Notes: a model not told the origin generated them from the letters alone. Positions 1 to 7,902 are shown, counted from the first letter of the stretch. The stretch: 22,576 nucleotides of DNA from Lactobacillus helveticus DSM 20075 = CGMCC 1.1877 (GCF_000160855.1 NZ_GG700754.1:95329-117904); one strand, 5' to 3'. Made by a program: numbers and translations.

Positions 1-275
1 GTATTTAAAAAGAATAATTTTTGTCATATACGTCGAGTATACAACTCTCCTGCGAATTTTCGATATTTTAACCGAATTAGCATAAATTCAATATTATTTT
101 CGTTAACTCACTCCTTAGTACCAAACTGACCGATTCGTACATACCACAAACGCTACCATATCAAGGCTCACTTCTACTTTCACTACCATAATCAATACGA
201 CCTGCCAAACTGGACATTCGCCTACTCGACTATCGAAATAGGACATAGAACACTCGACCCGCTAGCTTCAAATAG
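1..275. other. Gene-poor region of unusual composition
   Basis: No convincing gene is visible here. The plus strand of about 120-265 is rich in C and poor in G, unlike the coding DNA next to it. On the minus strand a 43-codon frame runs from an ATG at 246-244 to a TAA at 117-115 and would encode a peptide beginning MSYFDSRVGECPVW and ending TNRSVWY. A second minus frame over the same DNA is also fairly open and begins MSSLAGRIDYGSESRSEP. Neither has a clear ribosome binding site. The heptamer ACTCGAC occurs at 224-230 and 252-258, with its reverse complement at 32-38. It could be a decayed gene, a repeated element, or part of an RNA gene cut by the window edge. I cannot choose among these. 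Confidence 0.4.
212..258. repeat. Degenerate two-copy tandem repeat (~29 bp period)
   Basis: GGACAT followed six bases later by ACTCGAC (212-230) recurs as GGACAT followed five bases later by ACTCGAC (241-258). The period is 28-29 bp. The bases between the two conserved blocks differ in sequence and length. On the minus strand, in the frame of the 43-codon ORF, the two copies read as RVGECP and RVECSM, so it may be a diverged tandem duplication. Two copies are too few to call an array. Confidence 0.4.
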
Positions 276-277
276 AA

Positions 278-322
278 AAAGTGTACTATTTCCAATCGTT
301 CAGAAAGGAAAAAGTACACTTT
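278..322 (-). terminator. Terminator after the rRNA methyltransferase gene
   Basis: Two 16-base arms (278-293 and 307-322) are inverted repeats with one mismatch, around a 13-base loop. On the minus strand the second arm runs directly into a T-rich tract (TTTCTATTT). It lies about 40 bases after the stop of the methyltransferase gene, where a rho-independent terminator would be expected. Confidence 0.7.
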
Positions 323-360
323 CAATCACCTATAAATGCCGTCAGAGCGCGGCTTATCGG

Positions 361-1713
361 CTATTTTTCTGTACGTTCGAGGACCGTTACGCTCTCAACA
401 TGTGGAGTCTGTGGGAACATATCAACAGGATCAATTCGATTAAATTCATAACTTTTTTCTTGGAACAATTGCAAATCACGCACCAATGTTGCTGGATTGC
501 ATGAAATATAAACAATCTTCTTAGGTCCTGTCTTAACAGCAGCGTTAATAAATTCAGGAGTTAATCCCTTTCTTGGCGGATCAACGAATACCACATCTGT
601 CTTTAAGCCGCTCTTAGCCCAACGTGGCATAATTTCTTCTGCCTTGCCTAAATAATACTTAGCATTAGTAATATCATTAAGCTTAGCATTATCTTTGGCA
701 TCCTTGATCGCATCCCGAACTACTTCAATTCCTCGCACAGCCTTAACATGCTTAGCAACGCTTAATCCAATAGTTCCGATACCTGAATAAGCATCAATTA
801 CTACATCATCTGGCTTCAAATCAGCCTGTTTGATTGCTAAATTATACAAACGTGGCGTTTGCAAAGAGTTAATTTGGAAGAAACTTTGAGGTGAAATTCT
901 AAACTTCAAGTCTCCAATTTGGTCAGTAATTTGATCATTACCAAAGACCAAATAATCCTTTGGCCCTAAAATGACATTAGTCTTCTTAGGGTTATGATTT
1001 AGAATCAAGCCAGAAACACCTGGAATTTGACTAACTTCTGCAGCTACATTTGGTAATTGCATAAAATCTTTATGCAAGCAAACTAAAATTACCATCATCT
1101 CGCCAGTCGATTTACTACGGCGAACTTCAAGGTAACGCACCTCACCATTATTATTGATCTCATCATAAGCAGGTACCTTGTATTTACGCAAGATATCTCT
1201 TACTGCTACTAACACGCGATCAATTTCAGGATCAGTGGTAAAGAAGTGGGTCAAAGGCATCAAATCATGTGAATGACGTCTAAAGAAGCCAATTTCTAGT
1301 TGACCATTTACTTCACGCACAGGAACTTGCGCCTTATTACGATAACCTACTTCTTCGGGACTAGCTAAAGTTTCCCCCACTTCAATATTTTCAAGATGGG
1401 CTTTCTTAAGGAGGTTAACCACTTGATTACGCTTAAAATCAAGCTGCTTATCATATTTAATATGAGCAAGAGAAGCCAAGCCTGATTGGACCCCTTGATT
1501 TAACTTAACATTTACTCGGTCAGGGCTTTCTTTTTTGATCTTTTCAATTTTAGCAAAAGCAAAGTTCTTCTTAACTTTTAAAATTTTGGCACTAACTACT
1601 TCTCCTGGAAGAGCATTAGTTACAAATACTGTCATTCCATTGTAATGGGCAACACCCATTGCCTCATATGAAAGATCAGTAATCTCTAAATCGATAATTT
1701 GATTTTTTTCCAT
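361..1713 (-). CDS. rlmD: 23S rRNA (uracil-C5)-methyltransferase, RlmD/RumA (RlmCD) family
   Basis: SAM-dependent enzyme of the TrmA/RlmD family that makes 5-methyluridine in 23S rRNA. The N-terminal ~60 residues look like a TRAM RNA-binding domain. The C-terminal half carries the methyltransferase motifs: DAYSGIGTIGLS for SAM binding, FVDPPRKGL, the catalytic cysteine in YISCNPATL, and the terminal ESVTVLER with the conserved glutamate. The family's [4Fe-4S] cysteine block, usually like CGGCSLQH, reads SGLASLAHI here (residues ~77-85), and the only two cysteines in the protein are outside it, so the cluster must be absent. I chose the ATG at 1713-1711 (450 aa): the Shine-Dalgarno-like AAGG lies 10 bases upstream, while the TTG two codons earlier is too close to it. 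In Gram-positives one such enzyme can serve two uridines (RlmCD); the target site here is inferred. It is a single-gene unit, divergent from nhaC. Confidence 0.93.
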   Translation of the reverse strand: MEKNQIIDLEITDLSYEAMGVAHYNGMTVFVTNALPGEVVSAKILKVKKNFAFAKIEKIKKESPDRVNVKLNQGVQSGLASLAHIKYDKQLDFKRNQVVNLLKKAHLENIEVGETLASPEEVGYRNKAQVPVREVNGQLEIGFFRRHSHDLMPLTHFFTTDPEIDRVLVAVRDILRKYKVPAYDEINNNGEVRYLEVRRSKSTGEMMVILVCLHKDFMQLPNVAAEVSQIPGVSGLILNHNPKKTNVILGPKDYLVFGNDQITDQIGDLKFRISPQSFFQINSLQTPRLYNLAIKQADLKPDDVVIDAYSGIGTIGLSVAKHVKAVRGIEVVRDAIKDAKDNAKLNDITNAKYYLGKAEEIMPRWAKSGLKTDVVFVDPPRKGLTPEFINAAVKTGPKKIVYISCNPATLVRDLQLFQEKSYEFNRIDPVDMFPQTPHVESVTVLERTEK

Positions 1714-1753
1714 AAACAACCAGCCTTTTTAATAAACCATTTAATTCTTTATT

Positions 1754-1783
1754 ATTATAATACTTGATCCAAAGCTACTACAA
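1754..1783 (-). promoter_or_regulatory. Sigma-A promoter of the rlmD-like gene
   Basis: On the minus strand TTGTAG (1783-1778) is followed after 18 bases by a perfect TATAAT (1759-1754), about 40 bases before the ATG at 1713. It is divergent from the nhaC promoter, and the two -35 boxes are only about 18 bp apart. Confidence 0.65.
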
Positions 1784-1801
1784 AATTATTTATCCAAAGT
1801 A

Positions 1802-1830
1802 TTGACATATTTTTTTAATCTTGCTATCAT
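1802..1830 (+). promoter_or_regulatory. Sigma-A promoter of the nhaC leader
   Basis: A perfect -35 TTGACA (1802-1807) is separated by 17 bases from TATCAT (1825-1830). Transcription should start near 1837, just before the first helix of the T-box leader at 1841. Confidence 0.85.
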
Positions 1831-1840
1831 AATTTTTAAC

Positions 1841-2056
1841 AATCAACGACAAAGTAGCTACTTCGTTAAGCGTTCAGAGATCTGGTGGTTAGTGCGAACC
1901 AGTCAGGCGAAGTTAGACGAATTACATCGTGATTCAATATTGTTCGGATAACTTTTCAGAACCGTTACCATCTGATAGAGATTCAAGCTCTTACGCTTGA
2001 AAGAGTGGGTGGTACCACGGCTATCGTCGTCCCGTTGACTATTTAAGTCAACGGGA
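1841..2056 (+). promoter_or_regulatory. T-box riboswitch, tyrosine specifier (TAC)
   Basis: tRNA-sensing leader controlling nhaC by transcription antitermination. The base of stem I pairs AATCA-CGA (from 1841) with TCG-TGATT (about 1927-1933). An upper helix pairs ACTTCG with CGAAGT. The specifier loop between them has AGTA on the 5' side and GAA on the 3' side, followed by T-TAC-A, so the codon read is TAC at 1923-1925, followed by the usual purine. Stem III is TTCAAGC/GCTTGAA (about 1983-2000). The T-box sequence TGGGTGGTACCACGG is at 2006-2020. The terminator has 11-bp arms 2030-2040 and 2046-2056 and then a T-tract. Uncharged tRNA-Tyr should favour the antiterminator and switch nhaC on. 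The alternative reading TTA (Leu) is one base off and would be followed by a C. Confidence 0.9.
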
Positions 2057-2078
2057 TTTTTTATTTGGAGGAAAACAT

Positions 2079-3455
2079 ATGAAAAAGGAAAAGGTCTCCT
2101 TTACGGAATCAATTATCATCCTCATAGCTTTATTAGCTATTCTAGGTATTTCAGTAATTAAATTCGGTCTTTCACCAGAAGTCCCTGTTTTATTCACGGT
2201 TCTTTTGCTCACCTTTTGGGCAAGATTTCGCGGCTTCACTTGGAAAGACGTGCAAGATGGTATTAAAGAGGGAATCGGCGTTGCAATCATTCCGATTTTT
2301 ATCTTTATTTTAATTGGGGCCTTGATTGGTCTTTGGATTAAAGCCGGAATCATCCCTTCCATCATGGTTCTTGGTTTTCATTTAATCAGTGGCAGCTTCT
2401 TTGTTCCATCAGTCTTTATCGCCTGTGCCATTGTTGGTGTCGCTATTGGTAGTGGTTTTACTACTATTTCTACAGTTGGTATCGCCCTTTTTGGTATTGG
2501 TGCCAGCATGAACGCCAATCCAGCTTTGGTTGCCGGTGCAATCATCTCAGGTGCCGTTTTTGGCGATAAAATGTCTCCATTATCAGATTCAACTAATTTG
2601 TCATCTGCAGTTGCCGAAAGTGAGTTATTTGCCCATATCAAGAACATGATGTGGTCAACTATTCCATCATTTGTTGTTTCCTTGATTTTGTTCTGGATTC
2701 TTGGCAATAGTGGTCATATGGATCCAACTAAGATTGAACGTACTTCTCACGTTTTACAAACCAACTTCTCTATTTCTTGGTGGGCAGTTGTACCTATCGT
2801 CTTTATGCTCCTTTGCGCTTGGCGTAAAGTACCAGCTATTCCTACTCTTTTCATCAACATTGCAGCAACTGTGATCATGATTTTCGTTCAAAATCCTCAT
2901 GAATCAGTACAATCATTGAATAATTTAATTATGAATGGTTTCGTAGCTAAAACTAGCGATGCTTCTGTTAACGCTCTGCTTACTCGTGGTGGTATTTCCA
3001 GCATGATGGCGACAGTCGCCTTAATCATCTCTACTCTTTCATTAGGTGGGATGTTAATGAAATTTAACGTAGTTCAAAGTGCAATGGAACCACTTGTTAA
3101 GCATTTAAGAAAACCAGGTCGTTTAATTACCGTTACTATTCTTTCAGGTATCTGTATCAACTTGTTTGTTGGTGAACAATACTTATCAGTAATTTTGCCA
3201 GGTCGTGCATTTAAGCCTGCCTTTGATAAAATTAAGCTTTCACCACTTGCACTTAGCCGCGTGCTTGAAGATGGTGGTAGTGTTATCAACTACTTAATCC
3301 CATGGGGTGTTGCTGGTTCATTTGCCGCTACTACCTTGGGCGTACCTGTACTTCAATTCTTGCCATTTGTATTTTTCAGTTTGCTTTCACCAGTATTCTC
3401 AATCATCAGTGGATTTACTGGTATCGGTTTGAAGTGGGCTAAGGATAAGAAATAG
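2079..3455 (+). CDS. nhaC: NhaC-family antiporter / likely tyrosine-linked transporter
   Basis: Polytopic membrane protein of 458 aa, normal for the NhaC Na+/H+ antiporter family, with about 11-12 hydrophobic segments. Family-typical stretches include GSGFTTISTVGIALFGIG in the first half and GDKMSPLSDSTNLSS, which holds conserved polar residues in the transport region. A second half with ILPGRAFKPAF and LEDGGSVINYLIPWG is also typical. A strong GGAGG lies eight bases before the ATG. The gene stands alone behind a T-box whose specifier is Tyr. NhaC homologues under tyrosine T-boxes, or beside tyrosine decarboxylase genes, have been proposed to move tyrosine. The sequence alone cannot separate tyrosine uptake or exchange from plain Na+/H+ antiport. 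A bidirectional terminator follows. Confidence 0.9.
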   Translation: MKKEKVSFTESIIILIALLAILGISVIKFGLSPEVPVLFTVLLLTFWARFRGFTWKDVQDGIKEGIGVAIIPIFIFILIGALIGLWIKAGIIPSIMVLGFHLISGSFFVPSVFIACAIVGVAIGSGFTTISTVGIALFGIGASMNANPALVAGAIISGAVFGDKMSPLSDSTNLSSAVAESELFAHIKNMMWSTIPSFVVSLILFWILGNSGHMDPTKIERTSHVLQTNFSISWWAVVPIVFMLLCAWRKVPAIPTLFINIAATVIMIFVQNPHESVQSLNNLIMNGFVAKTSDASVNALLTRGGISSMMATVALIISTLSLGGMLMKFNVVQSAMEPLVKHLRKPGRLITVTILSGICINLFVGEQYLSVILPGRAFKPAFDKIKLSPLALSRVLEDGGSVINYLIPWGVAGSFAATTLGVPVLQFLPFVFFSLLSPVFSIISGFTGIGLKWAKDKK

Positions 3456-3465
3456 ATTTTAAGCC

Positions 3466-3493
3466 AAAAAGAGTGCCCAAAGCACTCTTTTTT
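3466..3493. terminator. Bidirectional terminator between nhaC and the 3492-3833 gene
   Basis: A-rich tract and GAGTGC (3466-3476), a five-base loop, then GCACTC followed by six Ts (3482-3493). It has a T-tract on both strands. It ends nhaC on the plus strand and lies at the stop codon of the convergent minus-strand gene. Confidence 0.85.
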
Positions 3494-3833
3494 AGTTATT
3501 CATATCTTCCATCCTGATTTGGGCCTTCTTATGCTCTTTGCTTTCACGATATGGTTCATACACAATATCCGTAATTACTATCTCTGCACCATTTTTCTCA
3601 AAAACAAGTACCTGATCAAGCTCTGCATTAACCTGTTTACTTTTTTGTCTATTTTGATTAAATTTTAAATCGTCTAATTCACGATCAATAAACGTCTTCT
3701 GTGACCCTGTTAGTTGTCGATATTTGTCCCAAGCATTTTTGGTAAAACTTAAAGTTAAAGCTTGTTTTTCTACCTGCTTTGGTCGGCTGCTGCGTTCTCC
3801 ACGCACTTCATTATCTGAATATTTTTTATCCAT
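3492..3833 (-). CDS. Uncharacterised 113-aa protein, possible RelE/ParE-like fold
   Basis: I do not recognise a named family. The ATG at 3833-3831 has a good AAGGAAG ribosome binding site, the frame is clean and its own terminator follows, so it is very likely a real gene. The first ~25 residues are charged and low in hydrophobics (KKYSDNEVRGERSSRPK), as in a disordered tail. Residues ~26-60 read as a strand (LTLSFTKNAWDKY) followed by a helix, and ~70-95 as a strand pair (VLVFEKNGAEIVITDIVY). That order is reminiscent of RelE/ParE/YoeB toxins, but the catalytic residues are not obvious and no antitoxin gene lies beside it. No signal peptide or membrane segment is visible, so it should be cytoplasmic. 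Treat the toxin link as a weak guess. Confidence 0.75.
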   Translation of the reverse strand: MDKKYSDNEVRGERSSRPKQVEKQALTLSFTKNAWDKYRQLTGSQKTFIDRELDDLKFNQNRQKSKQVNAELDQVLVFEKNGAEIVITDIVYEPYRESKEHKKAQIRMEDMNN

Positions 3834-4015
3834 ACAATCACTTCCTTAATCTAACTATACGGGAAATATTGTTTATAAAAAATTTCTTTGCCTCAAATAA
3901 CTCATTTATAAGAAAACCTTAAAAACGAGTGCTACAAACAGCAATACTATACTTTTTTTTCTAAATACGTTAAAATATATAAGACAACTAAATAAAAGAA
4001 AGAGTGACATATAAT

Positions 4016-4720
4016 ATGGATAACTTTTCAAATCCTGGACGTCGTGAAGTTCATGACGTTTCAGAAGTAAACGGTTTTCTTTCAAAAATGTACGGCTACA
4101 TGGGACTATCCGTTTTAGTTTCAGCACTTGCCGCATTTTTGACCATGACTGTCTTTAGATCAGCAGTGATGCAAATGCCACCTGCAATGATGTGGATTAT
4201 TCTTTTTGTTCCAATCGGTTTATCATTGGGCATCAATTTCAAAGCTACTAGAAATCCAGTTGCAGGTTTTGTGATGTTAATGATCTTAGCTGTCATTTAT
4301 GGCTTTGAATTTGCACTTTTAGCTGGCTTCTATACCCAAGCTCAAATCGGTACGGCATTTGTATCATCTGCCGCTGTATTCGGAGCAATGGCCGTTTTTG
4401 GTACATTTACTAAGAAGAACTTGAACAACATGGGTTCTTACCTAAGTGCTGCCTTGATCGGTTTGTTAGTTGCAATGGTTGTTAACATTTTCTTGCGCAA
4501 TTCCGTTGCCAGCTTCGTCTTCTCAATCATCGGTGTAGTAATCTTCACTGGATTGACTGCTTACGATGCACAAAAGATGAAGGCAATTTACAACAACTAC
4601 GGTAGCCAAGTTTCAACTAATGGTTTAGCCGTACTTGGTGCTTTGCAACTTTACTTAGACTTCGTGAACATCTTCTTGTTCTTGCTTCAAATTTTCGGCA
4701 TGGGTGGAGATCGCGATTAA
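4016..4720 (+). CDS. Bax inhibitor-1 / YccA family membrane protein
   Basis: Multi-pass inner-membrane protein of 234 aa with seven hydrophobic segments, the usual size and layout of the BI-1/YccA (TMBIM) family. The family's C-terminal signature is visible as GLTAYDAQKMKAIYNN, followed by ALQLYLDFVNIFLFLLQIFG. The aspartates in these segments belong to the pH/Ca2+-sensing site in the structurally studied homologue BsYetJ. Members act as proton-sensitive Ca2+ leaks or modulators of membrane proteases such as FtsH; which role applies here is unknown. I start at ATG 4016 rather than the in-frame GTG at 4004: the purine-rich AAAGAAAGAG (ending 4003) abuts the GTG but is 12 bases from the ATG. 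Single-gene unit between two terminators. Confidence 0.92.
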   Translation: MDNFSNPGRREVHDVSEVNGFLSKMYGYMGLSVLVSALAAFLTMTVFRSAVMQMPPAMMWIILFVPIGLSLGINFKATRNPVAGFVMLMILAVIYGFEFALLAGFYTQAQIGTAFVSSAAVFGAMAVFGTFTKKNLNNMGSYLSAALIGLLVAMVVNIFLRNSVASFVFSIIGVVIFTGLTAYDAQKMKAIYNNYGSQVSTNGLAVLGALQLYLDFVNIFLFLLQIFGMGGDRD

Positions 4721-4730
4721 TTTTAATAAA

Positions 4731-4762
4731 AAATAGATGCAGAAAAAATCTGCATCTATTTT
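4731..4762. terminator. Bidirectional terminator between the YccA-like and TMEM175-like genes
   Basis: Perfect 10-bp arms TAGATGCAGA (4734-4743) and TCTGCATCTA (4749-4758) around five As, flanked by A-runs on the left and eight Ts on the right. It therefore works on both strands for these convergent genes. Confidence 0.9.
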
Positions 4763-4763
4763 T

Positions 4764-5456
4764 TTATCTAAAGCCACGACTATTATTTGGCATCAAAAAT
4801 GAAATAAATGGAATAAGAATATATAAGAACATAGCCACCTTAGGCACAACTAGTGATAACAATATTAAAAATAATGTCAAAAGAAACACGAGAATAATTC
4901 TATGTACTGACGTTTTTACCATCATTATATTCATCACCTGTGAGCTACGCATTAGTGGCTTTGCTCCAAAATATTGCACAAAAACCTTTAAAATCTGAGC
5001 AATGAAATACACTATCCCAAAATTTGTTACCGCAAAAGCAGAATCACGCATCATGATCCACTTGGTCATCACGGGCAAAAGAGATAAAGTGGCTAACAAA
5101 CAAAAATCACAAATTGCAGTAATTTTGTCAGGCTTAAAGATGAAATAAGAAAAAGCTATATGCAAATCATACCAAAAATCCGCAATAATAAAGAAAGCAA
5201 TAATGAAAATTACGATATTTCCTAAAAATTCTAAATATTGACTTGCCTTAAAAGCTGGCTGTATTTGCAAAACAATTATCGTAATAATGATAGCAATCAC
5301 GGCATCATTGAAAGTTTCGAGGTGTTCTCGCAATCTCTCAGGTTCTTTTTGTTGCGCCTGATGTACTTTATCCCGCGCCTCTTTTAATTCTTCTTTCTGA
5401 ACTGACGATAATCTTCGATAATGTCGACTATCGAATACGTTATGCAACTTAAACAT
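4764..5456 (-). CDS. TMEM175-like (DUF1211) potassium channel family protein
   Basis: Membrane protein of 230 aa. After a basic, soluble ~45-residue start it has FNDAVIAIIITIIVLQI, which matches the first pore helix of bacterial TMEM175 proteins (usual motif FSDGVFAIAITLLVL). Here the F-S-D core reads F-N-D. Five further hydrophobic segments follow, giving six in total, one family repeat. Bacterial members assemble as tetramers and conduct K+. The ribosome binding site is weak: the only candidate is TTAGGT, just before the ATG, in the T-tract of the upstream terminator (5471-5501). The gene may therefore depend on read-through from the dagK operon or on a promoter I cannot see. Confidence 0.85.
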   Translation of the reverse strand: MFKLHNVFDSRHYRRLSSVQKEELKEARDKVHQAQQKEPERLREHLETFNDAVIAIIITIIVLQIQPAFKASQYLEFLGNIVIFIIAFFIIADFWYDLHIAFSYFIFKPDKITAICDFCLLATLSLLPVMTKWIMMRDSAFAVTNFGIVYFIAQILKVFVQYFGAKPLMRSSQVMNIMMVKTSVHRIILVFLLTLFLILLSLVVPKVAMFLYILIPFISFLMPNNSRGFR

Positions 5457-5470
5457 TTTTTACCTAAAAA

Positions 5471-5501
5471 ATGGAGCTTAGCACTATTGACTAAGCTCCA
5501 T
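5471..5501 (-). terminator. Terminator at the end of the pcrA-dagK operon
   Basis: Perfect 11-bp arms ATGGAGCTTAG (5471-5481) and CTAAGCTCCAT (5491-5501) around a nine-base loop. On the minus strand a T-run follows at once. It ends the dagK transcript and is only about 15 bases before the start codon of the TMEM175-like gene on the same strand. Confidence 0.88.
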
Positions 5502-5522
5502 TTATTTTTACAATTTCAACTT

Positions 5523-6443
5523 TTATTTACCAACATAGAATTCAATACGTTGTTGCAAATTCTTGAATTCTACTGGACAATAGCCACCAATTTCACCATC
5601 AAGGTTAACTGGCAGATCCTGTCCCTCACTCTTACCAATGAGCTCAGCCTTTAAACTGCGCGTCTTGGTATAAATGATATTAGGATAATCAACGTGCTTA
5701 CCATTTAAAGCTAAAGCCATCAACTTCATCATGCTGACAGGATCAGAAGGCTTAACCACGAGCAACTGGAACAAACCATCACTAAGCTGTGCATCAGGCA
5801 TAACCTGTTCAAAGCCACCGATTGAATTGGTCATTCCGAGCAGGAACATGGAAAGCTTGCCTTCATAAACGCCGTCATCATAGGTCAAACGCATTTCGTT
5901 TTCGCTTAAATGTGGCAGCATCTCTGCGCCCTTGATCAAGTATGCAGCATAACCCAAAGCTGACTTTACTTCAGATGGCACACCATATGTTAATTCAGTT
6001 AAAGAACCACTGGCAGCAATATTTACAAAATATTGAGTTTGATTGCCAAAAACTGCTTTACCGATATCCATCTTCCGTGTCTTATTTTTCAGAATAACTT
6101 TCGCTGCATCTGGAATATTATCACGTGGAATGGCTAATGCACGAGCATAATCATTGGTAGTACCAGCAGGGATAATTGCCATCTTAGGTCTTTTTTCTAA
6201 AAAGGCAATTCCATTAACCACTTCATTGATTGTGCCATCGCCACCAGCAGCTACAATCAGGTCAAAACCTTCCTTTGCAGCACGAGTAGCTTCATTACGA
6301 GCACTATTTTCTTCAGGTGTAGTTCTAAACGCACTAGCTTCATAGCCAGCCTGCTCTAATACATCTAAAATATCGGCCACATTCTTGGGCATCTGCTCGC
6401 GACCGGATACAGGATTATAAATTAATCTTGCTTTACTAGTCAT
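5523..6443 (-). CDS. dagK: Diacylglycerol kinase-type lipid kinase (DagK/YegS family)
   Basis: Soluble, membrane-associated lipid kinase of 306 aa, typical of Gram-positive DgkB/DagK. In Gram-positives the enzyme recycles diacylglycerol released during lipoteichoic acid synthesis into phosphatidic acid. The nucleotide-binding motif GGDGT is at residues 67-71, preceded by the NPVSGR start motif at ~10-15, and followed by IPAGTTNDYARALAIP, the second conserved kinase motif. The C-terminal half has the usual FLLGMTNSIGGFEQVMPDAQLSDG stretch. A clear AAGGTAG lies before the ATG. It is the last gene of the operon, 24 bases after gatB. Confidence 0.93.
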   Translation of the reverse strand: MTSKARLIYNPVSGREQMPKNVADILDVLEQAGYEASAFRTTPEENSARNEATRAAKEGFDLIVAAGGDGTINEVVNGIAFLEKRPKMAIIPAGTTNDYARALAIPRDNIPDAAKVILKNKTRKMDIGKAVFGNQTQYFVNIAASGSLTELTYGVPSEVKSALGYAAYLIKGAEMLPHLSENEMRLTYDDGVYEGKLSMFLLGMTNSIGGFEQVMPDAQLSDGLFQLLVVKPSDPVSMMKLMALALNGKHVDYPNIIYTKTRSLKAELIGKSEGQDLPVNLDGEIGGYCPVEFKNLQQRIEFYVGK

Positions 6444-6467
6444 AATTACTACCTTAACGTTCTAAAA

Positions 6468-7898
6468 TTAACGATTTTGCAATTCTTGGTTAAGCAACTT
6501 ATTAACCATCTTAGGGTTAGCCTTACCACGAGTTTGCTTCATGATTTGACCAACTAAGAAACCAATTGCACGGTCTTTACCATTCTTGAAGTCTTCAACT
6601 GATTGAGGGTTATCATCAACAACCTTCTTAACCATTGGAGCTAAAACTGAAGTATCTGATAATTGAACCATACCATTGTCTTCAACGTACTTCTTAGGAT
6701 CAGTACCGTTAGCAATAGTTTCGGCAAAGACCTTCTTAGCGATCTTGGATGAAATAGTACCATCCTTGATCAACTTGATCATTTCAGCCAAGTGTTCTGG
6801 AGTAAGCTTAATGTCATTCAAACTTACACGGTGATCGTTCAAGTAACCATTTACTTGAGTGTTCATCCAGTTAGCAGCAAGTGTTGGATCAGCACCAGCA
6901 GCTACAGCTGCGTCAAAGAAGTCTGAACTTTCCTTAGTTTGAAGCAAAACATTTGCATCGTATGGCTTCAAGCCAAACTTATTTACATAGTCATCGTAAC
7001 GATCAAATGGGCTCTTTGGAAGTTCCTTAGCAATTTGATCGATCCATTCTTGACTAATGTGATCTGGAGCAATATCTGGTTCTGGGAAGTAACGGTAGTC
7101 CGATGCACCTTCCTTAACACGTTCCAAAACAGTCTTACCAGTTGCTTCATCAAAACGACGAGTTGAAAGTTGGATGTGGCCACCAGCAAGAAGAACTTGT
7201 TCTTGACGCTTTTCTTCGTATGCAAGTGAACGACGAACGTGATCAAATGAGTTCAAGTTCTTCATTTCGACCTTGGTACCAAGTTCCTTTTGTCCAGCTG
7301 GACGAATAGAAATGTTGGTATCAACACGCATTGAACCTTCTTCCATCTTAACGTCAGAAGCACCAGTAAATTGAACAATCTTACGTAACTTTTCAAGGTA
7401 AGCGTAAGCTTCTTCTGGGTCTTCCATATCAGGTTCAGAAACAACTTCAAGAAGTGGAACACCTTGACGGTTTAAGTCAACGTATGAAAAACCATTGGTT
7501 CCGTGAGTGTTCTTACCGGCATCTTCTTCGATGTGCATTTCATGGATACCGATTCTCTTCTTCTTACCACGAACTTCTACTTCAATGTAACCATCACGAG
7601 CAAGTGGTTGGAAGAATTGAGTAATCTGGTAAGCCTTTGGGTTATCAGGGTAGAAGTAGTTCTTACGGTCAAAGTGAGTAGTTGGCAAAATGTGAGCATG
7701 AGTTGCAATGGCAACCATAATACCTAAACGGTATACATTCTTGTTAACCATTGGCAAGGTACCAGGCATAGCCCAGTCAATAACATTTGTCTCCGTGTTT
7801 TGTTCAGCACCGTAAGTTACTGGTGAAGGAGAGAAAATCTTGCTCTTTGTCTTTAATTCGAAGTGGACTTCAAGTCCGATAGTCGATTTAAAATTCAT
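6468..7898 (-). CDS. gatB: Asp/Glu-tRNA amidotransferase subunit B
   Basis: tRNA-binding, kinase-like subunit of GatCAB, which activates Glu-tRNA(Gln) (and Asp-tRNA(Asn)) with ATP before transamidation. Length 476 aa is standard. Visible signatures are [12 protein letters not shown] at the N-terminus, [15 protein letters not shown], the [11 protein letters not shown] stretch and [10 protein letters not shown]. The C-terminal YqeY-like tail ends with [22 protein letters not shown] lies nine bases before the ATG. Only four bases separate it from the gatA stop, so the two are translated together. Its presence implies that Gln-tRNA is made indirectly, as in most lactobacilli. Confidence 0.97.
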   Translation of the reverse strand: MNFKSTIGLEVHFELKTKSKIFSPSPVTYGAEQNTETNVIDWAMPGTLPMVNKNVYRLGIMVAIATHAHILPTTHFDRKNYFYPDNPKAYQITQFFQPLARDGYIEVEVRGKKKRIGIHEMHIEEDAGKNTHGTNGFSYVDLNRQGVPLLEVVSEPDMEDPEEAYAYLEKLRKIVQFTGASDVKMEEGSMRVDTNISIRPAGQKELGTKVEMKNLNSFDHVRRSLAYEEKRQEQVLLAGGHIQLSTRRFDEATGKTVLERVKEGASDYRYFPEPDIAPDHISQEWIDQIAKELPKSPFDRYDDYVNKFGLKPYDANVLLQTKESSDFFDAAVAAGADPTLAANWMNTQVNGYLNDHRVSLNDIKLTPEHLAEMIKLIKDGTISSKIAKKVFAETIANGTDPKKYVEDNGMVQLSDTSVLAPMVKKVVDDNPQSVEDFKNGKDRAIGFLVGQIMKQTRGKANPKMVNKLLNQELQNR

Positions 7899-7902
7899 TC
7901 AA

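Noticed and set aside
1..275. CRISPR array
   Set aside because: The repeat blocks are only 6-7 bases, occur twice, and have no constant repeat-spacer layout.
278..322. Insertion-sequence terminal inverted repeats
   Set aside because: The arms are only 13 bases apart and a T-tract follows on the minus strand, which fits a terminator and leaves no room for a transposase.
2378..2707. Minus-strand open frames under nhaC (also 2048-2365 and 3074-3289)
   Set aside because: Mirror frames of a clear membrane protein gene, with no start signals and biased composition.
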